A DNA stretch of 64,000 bases from Actinoplanes missouriensis 431 (GTDB lineage Bacteria > Actinomycetota > Actinomycetes > Mycobacteriales > Micromonosporaceae), in the NCBI RefSeq assembly GCF_000284295.1, contig NC_017093.1, positions 7,936,001-8,000,000 on the forward strand, in the 5' to 3' direction. How positions within the stretch are numbered: position 1 is the stretch's first letter; every line of letters begins with the position of its first letter. Below, in pieces: positions 49,611 through 58,072 of the stretch. Both the position numbers and the translations under genes were made by a program. Below the pieces are notes generated by a model. That model saw only the letters and a list, made by a program, of their open reading frames with translations. It was not told the origin of the DNA and did not search any database.

Positions 49611-50711
49611 TCAGAACGGCTCGGCGAGCCGGTCGGCCGCGGCCGCCACCCGCTCGTCGGTCGCGGTCAGGGCGATCCGCACGTGCTTGGCCGCCGCCGG
49701 GCCGTAGAAGGCGCCGGGCGCGGCCAGGATGCCGCGCCGGGCCAGTCGGTCGACAGTGGTCCAGCAGTCCTCGTCGCGGGTGGCCCAGAGGTAGAGCCCG
49801 GCCTCCGAGTGACTGATCGCGAAGCCCGCCTTGGTGAGCGCGGACCGCAGGGTGTCGCGACGGGACGCGTACCGCCCGCGCTGCTCGGCCACGTGCGCCT
49901 CGTCCTCCAGCGCGGCGACCATGGCCGCCTGCACCGGCGCCGGCACGATCATGCCGCCGTGCTTGCGCACCGCCAGCAGCTCACCGACCAGGGCCGGGTC
50001 GCCGCCGACGAACCCGGCGCGGTAACCGGCCAGATTGGAGCGTTTGGAGAGCGAGTGCACGGCGAGCACACCGGTGTAGTCGCCACCGGTCACCTCGTCG
50101 GACAGCACCGAGACCGGGGTGGTCTCCCAGCCCAGCGAGACGTAACACTCGTCGCTCGCCACGACCACGCCGCGCTCGCGCCCCCACGACACCACCTTGC
50201 GCAGGTGCTCGACGGGGAGCACCTTGCCGGTCGGGTTGGACGGCGAGTTGATCCAGATGAGCTTGACCCGACGGTCCGGGCCGAGCGCGGTGAGCGAGTC
50301 GGACCGGATCACCTCGGCGCCGGCCAGGCGGGCGCCCACCTCGTACGTCGGGTAGCAGACCGACGGGATGACCACGACGTCACCGGAACCGATCCCGAGC
50401 AGCGTGGGCAGCCAGGCGACCAACTCCTTGGACCCGATCGTGGGCAGCACGCCCAGCTCACCGGAGGCGCCGCAGGCACGCGACAGCCAGCCCGCGATCG
50501 CCGCGCGCAGCCGTGGCGTGCCGGCGGTCAGCGGGTAACCGGGCGTGTCCGAGGTGTCCGCGAGGGCCTGCCGGACCACCGGCGGGACCGGGTCGACGGG
50601 GGTGCCGACCGAGAGGTCCACGATGCCGTCCGGATGGGCCGCGGCGATCGCTTTGGCCGGCTCCAGCAGGTCCCAGGGGAAGTCCGGCAGGGCCGACGAC
50701 AGAGCGCTCAG
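49611..50711 (-). CDS. dapC: Succinyldiaminopimelate aminotransferase, apparent CTG start
   Basis: 366 residues, a class I PLP aminotransferase. Visible are the substrate region VGTPVDPVPP, NSPSNPTGKV, the PLP Asp (ASDECY) and Lys (SLSKRSNLAGYRAG). It forms N-succinyl-diaminopimelate between DapD and DapE. No ATG, GTG or TTG lies between the ferredoxin stop and the conserved FPWDLLEP. A CTG (LSALSSALPD) sits right after ggagaagggca and overlaps the ferredoxin stop as CTGA, so initiation at CTG is inferred. The neighbours match Rv1177-Rv1178. Confidence 0.9.
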   Translation of the reverse strand: MSALSSALPDFPWDLLEPAKAIAAAHPDGIVDLSVGTPVDPVPPVVRQALADTSDTPGYPLTAGTPRLRAAIAGWLSRACGASGELGVLPTIGSKELVAWLPTLLGIGSGDVVVIPSVCYPTYEVGARLAGAEVIRSDSLTALGPDRRVKLIWINSPSNPTGKVLPVEHLRKVVSWGRERGVVVASDECYVSLGWETTPVSVLSDEVTGGDYTGVLAVHSLSKRSNLAGYRAGFVGGDPALVGELLAVRKHGGMIVPAPVQAAMVAALEDEAHVAEQRGRYASRRDTLRSALTKAGFAISHSEAGLYLWATRDEDCWTTVDRLARRGILAAPGAFYGPAAAKHVRIALTATDERVAAAADRLAEPF

Positions 50712-51034
50712 TGCCCTTCTCCGCGCGGCGGCTGGGCGATCACGAACGTGGCGTCCTTGTCGATCTTGCCGACCTTGGAGGCGCCACCGGGCGAACCGAG
50801 GTCCTCGAAGAACTCGTAGTTCGCGTTCGTGTAGTCCTTCCACTGGTCCGGCACGTCGTCCTCGTAGAAGATCGCCTCGACCGGGCAGACCGGCTCGCAG
50901 GCACCGCAGTCGACGCACTCATCGGGGTGGATGTAGAGCATCCGGTTGCCCTCATAGATGCAGTCGACCGGGCACTCCTCGATGCATGCCTTGTCGAGCA
51001 CATCGACGCAGGGCTCAGCGATGATGTAGGTCAC
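50708..51034 (-). CDS. fdxC: 7Fe ferredoxin (FdxA/FdxC type)
   Basis: 108 residues. The first Cys set (PCVDVLDKACIEECPVDC) ligates a [3Fe-4S] and part of a [4Fe-4S] cluster; the second (CVDCGACEPVCPVEA) completes the [4Fe-4S]. The length and the acidic tail fit 7Fe ferredoxins, low-potential electron carriers. The start is the GTG of VTYIIAEPC, with ribosome site gaagggaagaccc. Its stop overlaps the dapC start. Confidence 0.95.
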   Translation of the reverse strand: MTYIIAEPCVDVLDKACIEECPVDCIYEGNRMLYIHPDECVDCGACEPVCPVEAIFYEDDVPDQWKDYTNANYEFFEDLGSPGGASKVGKIDKDATFVIAQPPRGEGH

Positions 51035-51116
51035 GGGTCTTCCCTTCAAAGCCACGCCGCGCGAACCGTCGACGACGAATTGCAGAGCCTAGTATTCCCG
51101 TCGAGGGAGGTAATGC

Positions 51117-52070
51117 GTGCTCCGACAACAGGATGTGGGACACCGGGTGGTGGTACGCCGAATTGTAGGCGTAACCGGAGACCGCGCGCTCTTCACGGAT
51201 GCGCTCGGTGAGCTCGTCGACCTGACGGAGACCGATCTCACACTCGCGACCGCGAAAGGAACGGTACGCGTTCCGCTGCGTGAGGTGCACCGCGCCAAGC
51301 GGGTCCCGCCCGCCCGGCGTGCCGTCGCCGCCGATGTGATCTCTCTGGAGCTGGCCGCCGACGAGGCGTGGCCCGCCCCGGTCCGCTCCCGGCTCGGCGG
51401 CTGGATCCTGCGCGCCGCGGACAACTGGACCGGCCGCGCCAACTCGGCGCTCGCCGTCGGCGACCCGGACCGGCCGCTGGACGAGGCGATCGACGCCGTC
51501 GTCAGGTGGTACACCGAGCGCGGCCAGCAACCCCTGATCAACGCGCCGATGCCGCTCGCCGCCCCGGTGAACGCGGCGCTCGACGAGCGCGGGTGGACCA
51601 CCCGGCCGCTCACGCTGGTGCAGACCATGCCGCTGGCGGCCCTGCTCAAGACGGCGGCCGGCAGCGGGCTTCCCCCGGTCGATCTGGCCGACGCCGCCTC
51701 CGACGAGTGGTACGCGATGGTCGCTGAGCACAAGGGTGCTCTACCCGGAACGGCACTGCGCATTCTCAACGGCGTACCGGAACGGGTTTTCGCCCATGTC
51801 CGGGACACCGACGGCGGGTTGCTCGCGGTGGCCCGGGGCGCGGTGACCGGACCGGACCGCTGGCTCGGCATCTCGCTGCTGCAGACCGCGCCGGCCGCCC
51901 GCCGCCAGGGACTGGGCGCGCACGTGGTGCGGGCGCTGGCGCAGTGGGCGTCGCAGCGCGGATCGACCCGCGCGTACCTCCAGGTGGAAGAGCGCAACGC
52001 GGCGGCGGTCGCGCTCTACAACCGGCTCGGGTTCACCACCCACCACACCTACCTGACGCGGCAGCTCTGA
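51117..52070 (+). CDS. GNAT-family N-acetyltransferase with N-terminal extension
   Basis: 317 residues. The first 80 form a separate beta-rich domain (VVRRIVGVTGDRALFTDALGELVDLTETDLTL) that may bind nucleic acid or act as a regulatory module. The GNAT fold occupies the C-terminal half, with the acetyl-CoA loop RRQGLGAHVVRALAQWA and the end motif ERNAAAVALYNRLGF. It starts at GTG behind gagggaggtaatgc and diverges from the ferredoxin gene. The acceptor is unknown. Confidence 0.88.
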   Translation: MLRQQDVGHRVVVRRIVGVTGDRALFTDALGELVDLTETDLTLATAKGTVRVPLREVHRAKRVPPARRAVAADVISLELAADEAWPAPVRSRLGGWILRAADNWTGRANSALAVGDPDRPLDEAIDAVVRWYTERGQQPLINAPMPLAAPVNAALDERGWTTRPLTLVQTMPLAALLKTAAGSGLPPVDLADAASDEWYAMVAEHKGALPGTALRILNGVPERVFAHVRDTDGGLLAVARGAVTGPDRWLGISLLQTAPAARRQGLGAHVVRALAQWASQRGSTRAYLQVEERNAAAVALYNRLGFTTHHTYLTRQL

Positions 52071-52086
52071 AACCCTCCGGAGCGCT

Positions 52087-52554
52087 CTAGCGCCGGACCA
52101 CGCGGCGTGGGCGGGTGGTGCGGGCGCGGGTGAACGCGGCCAGCGACTTCGACCGGTAGTCACGGCCCAGCATCACGGCGACGCCGAAGCCGAGCGCGGA
52201 GCCGACGATCGCGCAGGCCGCGTAGATCCAGACCTGGGCGAAGAAGTCGCCGGCGCCGTTCGCGAACGGGCTGCTGCCGCTCAGGAACGGTCCCACCAGG
52301 ACGGTCAGCAGCATGCCGCCCAGCGCGCCGAACCCGATCTCGGGCAGCCAGGTGCTGCTGCGGACGTGCTGCGAGCGCAGGAAGGTGAGCACGCCCAGGA
52401 TCAGCGCGATGAGGGCGAACATCACGATCGACGCCCGGTTCTGCGCGCTGTCCGAGCCGTCGTAACCGAACCGGACCACCAGCCGCGCGACCGCATTGAT
52501 CACAAACAGTCCGGCCGCCAGTACCGCGATCCGGAACCAGCGCTGCTGCCTCAT
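52087..52554 (-). CDS. Small polytopic membrane protein of unknown function
   Basis: 155 residues with about four hydrophobic segments (AVLAAGLFVINAVARLVV, FALIALILGVLTFL, GALGGMLLTVLVGPFL, YAACAIVGSALGFGVAVML) and a basic tail rich in Arg. No family recognised. It converges with the acetyltransferase gene over 16 bp and lies downstream of the next membrane-protein gene in the same direction. Confidence 0.7.
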   Translation of the reverse strand: MRQQRWFRIAVLAAGLFVINAVARLVVRFGYDGSDSAQNRASIVMFALIALILGVLTFLRSQHVRSSTWLPEIGFGALGGMLLTVLVGPFLSGSSPFANGAGDFFAQVWIYAACAIVGSALGFGVAVMLGRDYRSKSLAAFTRARTTRPRRVVRR

Positions 52555-52619
52555 CTCGTCCTCCCGGGGAACAAACGTTCGTCGTCCCGGTCATCTTGGC
52601 GGATGCGGCGCGTGGATTC

Positions 52620-53135
52620 CTAGAGGCTGCCTGAGAGTCCGCTGTCAGTGGCCTTCGCCGCCACCGGCTTCAAGATCATCCGGTACGAGTAGACCGCGTA
52701 CGCCAGGCTGCCGGTCAGGATCATCACGAGCGCCACCCAGTTGTCCCCGCTGAGCAGGTAGTCGCCCTCGGTGGTCCGGGTGCCGGCCGCGGCCAGCATG
52801 ATCAGCGTCCAGAGCGCCCACGGCGGGCCGAGCGCCCAGCGGCGACCGGTCACCGTCACCGCGAACCAGGCGATCACCAGGTTCGCCCCGATCGCCACCG
52901 GGATCGCGATCGGGATCAGGAACCCGCCGCTGGTCCAGAGCGACTCGCCGTTGCGCAGGACGGACACCCCGCCGGAGCGCAGCGTGGTCAGCTCCAGCTC
53001 GAACACCGCGGTGACCAGCGTGGCGATCACCGCGACGACGACGCCGGCGACCCGGACGACGGTGTCCCAGCCGTGCCACGGCTCCCGCGGCGCCCTCGCC
53101 GGTTGCTGCTGCTCGACGGTCTCCGGGGCGGTCAT
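52620..53135 (-). CDS. Membrane protein downstream of mshB
   Basis: 171 residues from MTAPETVEQQQPAR. Four hydrophobic segments are visible (VVRVAGVVVAVIATLVTAV, FLIPIAIPVAIGANLVIAW, ALWTLIMLAAAG, ALVMILTGSLAYAVYSY). The ATG overlaps the mshB stop (ATGA), so it is translated with mshB. The function is unknown; a link to mycothiol metabolism would be speculative. Confidence 0.75.
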   Translation of the reverse strand: MTAPETVEQQQPARAPREPWHGWDTVVRVAGVVVAVIATLVTAVFELELTTLRSGGVSVLRNGESLWTSGGFLIPIAIPVAIGANLVIAWFAVTVTGRRWALGPPWALWTLIMLAAAGTRTTEGDYLLSGDNWVALVMILTGSLAYAVYSYRMILKPVAAKATDSGLSGSL

Positions 53136-54025
53136 TGCTTGATCTCCAAGCCGGCGAAGAGGTCGTCCTCCCAGTGGAACGGCCCGGAGCCCGGGCCGCG
53201 CTCGCCCTTCACCAGCGTGTAGTACTCCACGCCCATGAACTCGCCGCCGAAGTCGCCGGCGATGCCGTAGAGCCACGAGTTGTCCGGGATCTGGGTGGCG
53301 TGCGCGCGCATCGCCGCGGTCTTCTTCGCCGAGTGGTCGGTGCCGTCGACGCGGGCCGCGATCTGCTCGTCCGGCGTGCCGAACGGCAGGTCCTCGACGT
53401 GCTCGACCTCGGCGAACGGGTTGCCCTCGGACTCCCGGAACGCCGCCATGCCGTCTTTCATGACGCTCAGCGGCATCGCGCTCCAGTAGATCTTCTCCGG
53501 CCCGTCCGGCCCGGCCAGCTCGGCGGCACGCATCGCCACGCGGTGCGCCTGGATGTGGTCCGGGTGACCGTAGAAACCGTTCTCGTCATAAGTGATCATG
53601 ACCTGCGGGCGGACCTCGCGGATGATCTCGACGAGGAGGGCGGCGGCCTCGTCCAGGTCCGCGCTCCAGAACGCCCGGGGGTGCTCGTTCGTCGGCAGGC
53701 CCATCATCCCGGAGTCGCGGTACCGCCCCGGGCCGCCGAGCATCCGGTGATCGGTCACGCCGAGCGCCGCACACGCGCGATGCCACTCCACCAGCCGGTA
53801 ACCGCCGAGCTGGTCGGCGTGCGCCGCGCCGAGCTGGGCGAGCTCCGGCACGTGGATCTCACCCTCCTCGCCGAGGGTGCACGTCACGAGCGTCACGTGG
53901 GCGCCGAGCGCGGCGTAGTGCGCCATGGTCGCCCCGGTGCCGATGACCTCGTCGTCGGGGTGCGCGTGCACCAGCAGCAGACGGCGTGCGGGCAGAGGCT
54001 CGGTGGGCACGGCCGATGTAGTCAC
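53132..54025 (-). CDS. mshB: GlcNAc-Ins deacetylase of mycothiol synthesis
   Basis: 297 residues of the PIG-L/LmbE family. The zinc site is PHAHPDDE (AHPDDE) near residue 20 together with HPDH around residue 150 (GFYGHPDHIQAHRV). MshB removes acetate from N-acetylglucosaminyl-inositol, the committed step to the mycothiol thiol cofactor used by Mrx1. The GTG is 7 nt after TACAGT with no Shine-Dalgarno, so a leaderless mRNA is likely. It diverges from the S9 peptidase-like gene. Confidence 0.93.
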   Translation of the reverse strand: MTTSAVPTEPLPARRLLLVHAHPDDEVIGTGATMAHYAALGAHVTLVTCTLGEEGEIHVPELAQLGAAHADQLGGYRLVEWHRACAALGVTDHRMLGGPGRYRDSGMMGLPTNEHPRAFWSADLDEAAALLVEIIREVRPQVMITYDENGFYGHPDHIQAHRVAMRAAELAGPDGPEKIYWSAMPLSVMKDGMAAFRESEGNPFAEVEHVEDLPFGTPDEQIAARVDGTDHSAKKTAAMRAHATQIPDNSWLYGIAGDFGGEFMGVEYYTLVKGERGPGSGPFHWEDDLFAGLEIKQ

Positions 54026-54032
54026 GGCGGAT

Positions 54033-54038
54033 ACTGTA
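54033..54038 (-). promoter_or_regulatory. Probable -10 element of mshB
   Basis: On the minus strand TACAGT stands 7 nt before the mshB GTG; a transcript would start at or next to the start codon. Confidence 0.45.
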
Positions 54039-54118
54039 CTGGCGGCCGGGAGCGGCCCGGCGTCACGAGCCCGCGGTTTGACCCGCGCGAGACCGCCCCG
54101 ATCAGCGATGCTGTCAGC

Positions 54119-55981
54119 GTGGAGTTCCCGGCACTCGCCGAGCGCACCGGCGGATTCAGACATGGCGCGCCGCATACCGTGACGATCGGTGCCGACACCG
54201 CCCGGATCCTGTTTCTGCGGTCGGCCGGACCGGACGACCCGGATTCCGCGCTCTGGGTGCTCGACCTGGCCGCCGGCGCCGAGCGGCTGGTCGCGGACGG
54301 GCCGATCGACGCGTACGCGGCCGACCGCGACGCCCGGGTGGTGGCCTTCGCCCGGGCCGGCGAGCTGTTCCGGGCCGACCTGGTCGCCGGGACCGTCACC
54401 GCGGTGCCGGCGGCGGGACCCGTGCACGACCCGCGGCCCGCGCCGACCGGCCGCGACATCGGGTACGTCACCGACCCGGACGGCGCGGCGACGCTGCGGG
54501 TGGTCGGACCGGACGGCGATCGGCTGCTGGCCGGCGAGCCCGGCAACGCGTGGCGGGAGCACGGCGGCACCATCTCCTGGGGCATGCCGGGAACCGGGGC
54601 GGCGGAGTTCGGGCGTACCCGTGGCTGGTGGTGGTCCCCGGAGGGGACCCAGATCCTCGCGGTACGCACCGCCAGAACCGCCAGCCTGCACCTGCTCGAC
54701 CTGGACGACGGCTGGGTCGACGTGCACTGGGACCGGGAGACCTACCCCCACCTGGCGCAGGTCCGCTGGGAGTCCGGCGGGCCGCTGATCACCGTGCTGC
54801 GCCGGATGCAGCAGCACGGCCTGGTGCTCTCGGTCGACCCGCGCACCGGCGAGACCCAGGTACACGCCGAACTCGCCGACGCCCGCTGGGTCGAGCCGGT
54901 GCCCGGCACCCCACGCCACCTGCCGGACGGGCGGGTGCTGGTCGGCGGCGAGCTCGCGCACGACGGCTTCGACGCCCGCTGCCTCTTCGCCGACGGCAGC
55001 CTGCTCACCCCGCCCGGCCTCTACGTGCGCCGGGTCGCCGGCACGCTGCCCCGCGACGGCGGACCGGCCGGATCCCCGGACCTCGTGGTCGAGGGAAGCC
55101 TCGGCGACCCGGCGGTGCGGGAGGTGTTCCGGGTGCGTACCGCGGTGGGCGGCGGCGGGCCCGAGGTGACCCGGATCGCCGGGCTGACCGGCCGGGACGG
55201 CGTGGTCGTCGGCGGGGACGTGCTGGTCGCCGGCGCCCAGGTGTGGCGCGGCGACGAGCGGGTCGCGGTGCTGCGGTCGTCGGCGGCCGCTCTGCCGTAC
55301 CGGCCGGAGCCGGTGCTGGAACGGGTCACCGACCGCCGGTTGCCGGCCGCTGTCCTCTACCCGTCCGGCTTCGTCGCCGGGTCACGCCTTCCGGTGCTGC
55401 TCACGCTCGGCGCGGGGCCGGGACACCAGCAGGTGCGCGCGGACGTCCACGCCGCGGAGAACCGCGAATGGCAGGAACGGCAGTGGTGGGCGGACGCCGG
55501 CTTCGCCGTCGTATCGATCGACCCCAGGGGTACGCCCGGAGTCGCACCCAGCTTCGAGAAGGCGGTGCACCGGCGACTCGCCGACGTCTGCCTGAACGAC
55601 CTGGCCGACGCGCTGCACGCACTGCTCGGCAAGCATCCCGACCTGGACCTGAGCCGGGTCGCGCTGCGCGGGCACGGCCTCGGCGGCTGGCTCGCGGCCC
55701 TCGCCGTGCTGCGCCGCCCGGAGGACTTCCACCGCGCCGTCGCCCGCGACCCGGTGATCGACTGGACCGGCCTGCCGGCGCCGATCGCCGAGCGGTACCT
55801 GGGTGACCGGGCCGACGCGGCCGACGTCTACGCCCACCACAACCTGCGTTTCGCCGGCGCGTCGGACGCGGTCCTGCTGGTCGGCGCGGAGCTGCCCGGC
55901 TGCCCCTCGGTCCCCGCCGCCACCCTCACCGAGGAGCTAGCCTTTCTGAGTGGTCACGCCACGGAGGTCACCCGAAAGTAG
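54119..55981 (+). CDS. S9/prolyl oligopeptidase homologue, probably catalytically dead
   Basis: 620 residues. Residues 1-370 form the beta-propeller domain of the DPP-IV type; the C-terminal 240 are an alpha/beta hydrolase domain. In the nucleophile elbow the sequence reads ALRGHGLGGWLAAL, so the Ser of the usual GxSxGG is Gly. The Asp region is also degenerate (VLLVGAELPGCPSVP instead of an Asp-containing loop). A peptidase activity is therefore doubtful; a binding role is possible. No Shine-Dalgarno is seen before the GTG. Confidence 0.8.
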   Translation: MEFPALAERTGGFRHGAPHTVTIGADTARILFLRSAGPDDPDSALWVLDLAAGAERLVADGPIDAYAADRDARVVAFARAGELFRADLVAGTVTAVPAAGPVHDPRPAPTGRDIGYVTDPDGAATLRVVGPDGDRLLAGEPGNAWREHGGTISWGMPGTGAAEFGRTRGWWWSPEGTQILAVRTARTASLHLLDLDDGWVDVHWDRETYPHLAQVRWESGGPLITVLRRMQQHGLVLSVDPRTGETQVHAELADARWVEPVPGTPRHLPDGRVLVGGELAHDGFDARCLFADGSLLTPPGLYVRRVAGTLPRDGGPAGSPDLVVEGSLGDPAVREVFRVRTAVGGGGPEVTRIAGLTGRDGVVVGGDVLVAGAQVWRGDERVAVLRSSAAALPYRPEPVLERVTDRRLPAAVLYPSGFVAGSRLPVLLTLGAGPGHQQVRADVHAAENREWQERQWWADAGFAVVSIDPRGTPGVAPSFEKAVHRRLADVCLNDLADALHALLGKHPDLDLSRVALRGHGLGGWLAALAVLRRPEDFHRAVARDPVIDWTGLPAPIAERYLGDRADAADVYAHHNLRFAGASDAVLLVGAELPGCPSVPAATLTEELAFLSGHATEVTRK

Positions 55982-56049
55982 TCATGGGGAGGGGTGTCAT
56001 GGGACCAGTTGTTGTGAGACATTCGAATCCCGACAACCCGGGAGACGCC

Positions 56050-56604
56050 ATGACTACCTCTCTTCTCCTCCCCCAGAAACCCGTGACGGAGCCTGAGTTC
56101 CTGGCCATCGGCGAAACGCCCGAGCGCATCGAGCTTTTCGACGGGAGCCTGCACGTGACACCAGCCCCTACTCCCCGCCATCAGCGACTTTCCACACGCC
56201 TCGCCATCGCACTCACTCCGGTGGTCGAAGACGCCGGGCTGCTCCTCCACGAAGCGGTGAACGTGCGCGTGGGTACCGACCGCATCCCGATCCCGGACCT
56301 CGTGATCACCGGGGAGATCGACTTCGACGAACTCGTCATCGACGCGTCGGCCGTGCGGCTGGTCTGCGAGATCCTCTCGCCGTCGAACGGCGACACCGAC
56401 CGGGTGCTCAAGAGCCACTACTACGCGACGGCCGGCATCCCGTGGTACCTGCTGGCCGACCCGGTGTCCGGGACCCTGCGGCTCTTCGGGCTCGACGGCT
56501 CGGCGTACACGGAGGTCCAGGTCGCCACACCCGGGGTTCCGCTGCGGCTCACCGAGCCGGTGACCGTGACCATCGATCCGGAGCGGTTGCTGCCGCCTCG
56601 CTGA
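56050..56604 (+). CDS. Uma2-family (DUF820) putative nuclease-fold protein
   Basis: 184 residues from MTTSLLLPQKP, with gggagacgcc upstream. The PD-(D/E)XK-like core of Uma2 proteins is seen: RIELFDGSLHVTP early, IPIPDLVITGEID (Asp), and LVCEILSPSNGDTDRVLKSHYYATAGIPWYLLAD (Glu and Lys). Uma2 genes are abundant and scattered in actinobacteria and cyanobacteria; a role in restriction or in element control has been suggested but not shown. A longer start at 55984 is less likely. Confidence 0.85.
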   Translation: MTTSLLLPQKPVTEPEFLAIGETPERIELFDGSLHVTPAPTPRHQRLSTRLAIALTPVVEDAGLLLHEAVNVRVGTDRIPIPDLVITGEIDFDELVIDASAVRLVCEILSPSNGDTDRVLKSHYYATAGIPWYLLADPVSGTLRLFGLDGSAYTEVQVATPGVPLRLTEPVTVTIDPERLLPPR

Positions 56605-56635
56605 AAGCGTCGTACCCGGCGCATAGGGTCGGTTC

Positions 56636-58072
56636 ATGACCCATTTCGATGAGGCGGGTGCGGCGGTGCAGGCCGCGCTCGACGCGGGCGCGCGATATGC
56701 GGACGCCCGCGTCATGGTGCGGCGCACCGAGGCGATGTCGGCCCGGGACGGCGCCGTCGAGGACGTCGGTTTCGACGAGAGCGCGGGCATCGGCGTGCGA
56801 GCGCTGGTCGGCTCGGGGTGGGGCTTCTACGCCGTACCCGATCTGTCCGAGCCCGCGGCCCGCGCAGCCGGCCGGCGGGCCGCGGAGATCGCCGCCGCCA
56901 GTGCTTCGGTGTCCGGGCCGCCGGTGGGCCTGGTCCCGGCCGGCGCGGTCGTGGCGAGCTGGGCCAGCGACTGCGTGATCGACCCGCTCGGCGTCTCGCT
57001 CGCCGACAAGGGCGACCTGCTGGTCCGGGCGACCACCGCCGCCAAGGAGGCAGGCGCCGACCTGGCCGAGGCCAACTACTCGGTGTGGGACACCCGCAAG
57101 TGGTTCGTCTCCAGCGAGGGTCACCGCATCGACCAGCACATCCGGGAGTGCGGCGCGGGCGTCACCGCCAGCGCGTTCGGCGACGGGGAGATCCAGCGCC
57201 GGTCCTGGCCGTCGTGGCGCGGGCAGTTCGGCACCCGTGGCTGGGAGCTGGTCGAGGAGATCGACCTGGTCGGCAACGCGCCGCGGATGGCCGAGGAGGC
57301 CCGGGCGCTGCTCACCGCGCCGCTCTGCCCGTCCGGCGAGACCACCCTGGTGCTCGGCGGCGAGCAGCTGGCGCTGCAGATCCACGAGTCGGTCGGGCAC
57401 GCCATCGAGCTGGACCGGATCCTCGGCTGGGAGGCGGCCTTCGCCGGCACCAGCTGGCTCGACCTGAGCCGGCTGGGCTCGCTGCGCTACGGCTCCGAGC
57501 TCATGAACATCACCATCGACCCGACGTTCCCCGGCGCCCTGGGCAGCTTCGGCTTCGACGACGAGGGCACGCCTGCCACGAAACGGCACGCGGTGCGCGA
57601 CGGGATCTGGGTCGGCGTGCTGGCCGGGCGCGACTCGGCGTCGGTGGCCGGGCTGGACTACGCCGGCAGCGTCCGCTCCGACGGCTGGTCGCGGCTGCCG
57701 ATGGTGCGGATGACGAACGTCGGGCTGGAACCCGGCCCGCACACCCTCGACGAGATCATCGCGGCCACCGACGACGGGGTGTTCATGGACGTCAACCGGT
57801 CCTGGTCGATCGACGACCGGCGGCTGAACTTCCAGTTCGGCTGCGAGATCGGGTACGAGATCAAGAACGGGAAGCGGGGACGGATGCTGCGCAACCCGAC
57901 CTACACCGGGATCGGCCCCAAGTTCTGGCAGTCGATGGACATGCTCTCCTCCGAGACGATCGCCTGGGGCACGCCGAACTGCGGGAAGGGTCAGCCCGGC
58001 CAGATCGGCCACACCGGGCATCCGGCGGCGCCGGCCCGGTTCACCGGGGTACGGGTGGGGGTGCGCGGATGA
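56636..58072 (+). CDS. tldD: TldD metalloprotease subunit
   Basis: 478 residues of the TldD/PmbA family. The zinc motif is LQIHESVGHAIELDR (HExxxH), and the C-terminal half carries the metal Cys region (CGEI-type: FGCEIGYEIKNGK). TldD works as a heterodimer with TldE to trim peptides, e.g. antibiotic leader peptides and CcdA in E. coli. TAGGGT lies 6 nt before the ATG and may be a -10 for a leaderless mRNA. The tldE start overlaps the stop (ATGA). Confidence 0.94.
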   Translation: MTHFDEAGAAVQAALDAGARYADARVMVRRTEAMSARDGAVEDVGFDESAGIGVRALVGSGWGFYAVPDLSEPAARAAGRRAAEIAAASASVSGPPVGLVPAGAVVASWASDCVIDPLGVSLADKGDLLVRATTAAKEAGADLAEANYSVWDTRKWFVSSEGHRIDQHIRECGAGVTASAFGDGEIQRRSWPSWRGQFGTRGWELVEEIDLVGNAPRMAEEARALLTAPLCPSGETTLVLGGEQLALQIHESVGHAIELDRILGWEAAFAGTSWLDLSRLGSLRYGSELMNITIDPTFPGALGSFGFDDEGTPATKRHAVRDGIWVGVLAGRDSASVAGLDYAGSVRSDGWSRLPMVRMTNVGLEPGPHTLDEIIAATDDGVFMDVNRSWSIDDRRLNFQFGCEIGYEIKNGKRGRMLRNPTYTGIGPKFWQSMDMLSSETIAWGTPNCGKGQPGQIGHTGHPAAPARFTGVRVGVRG

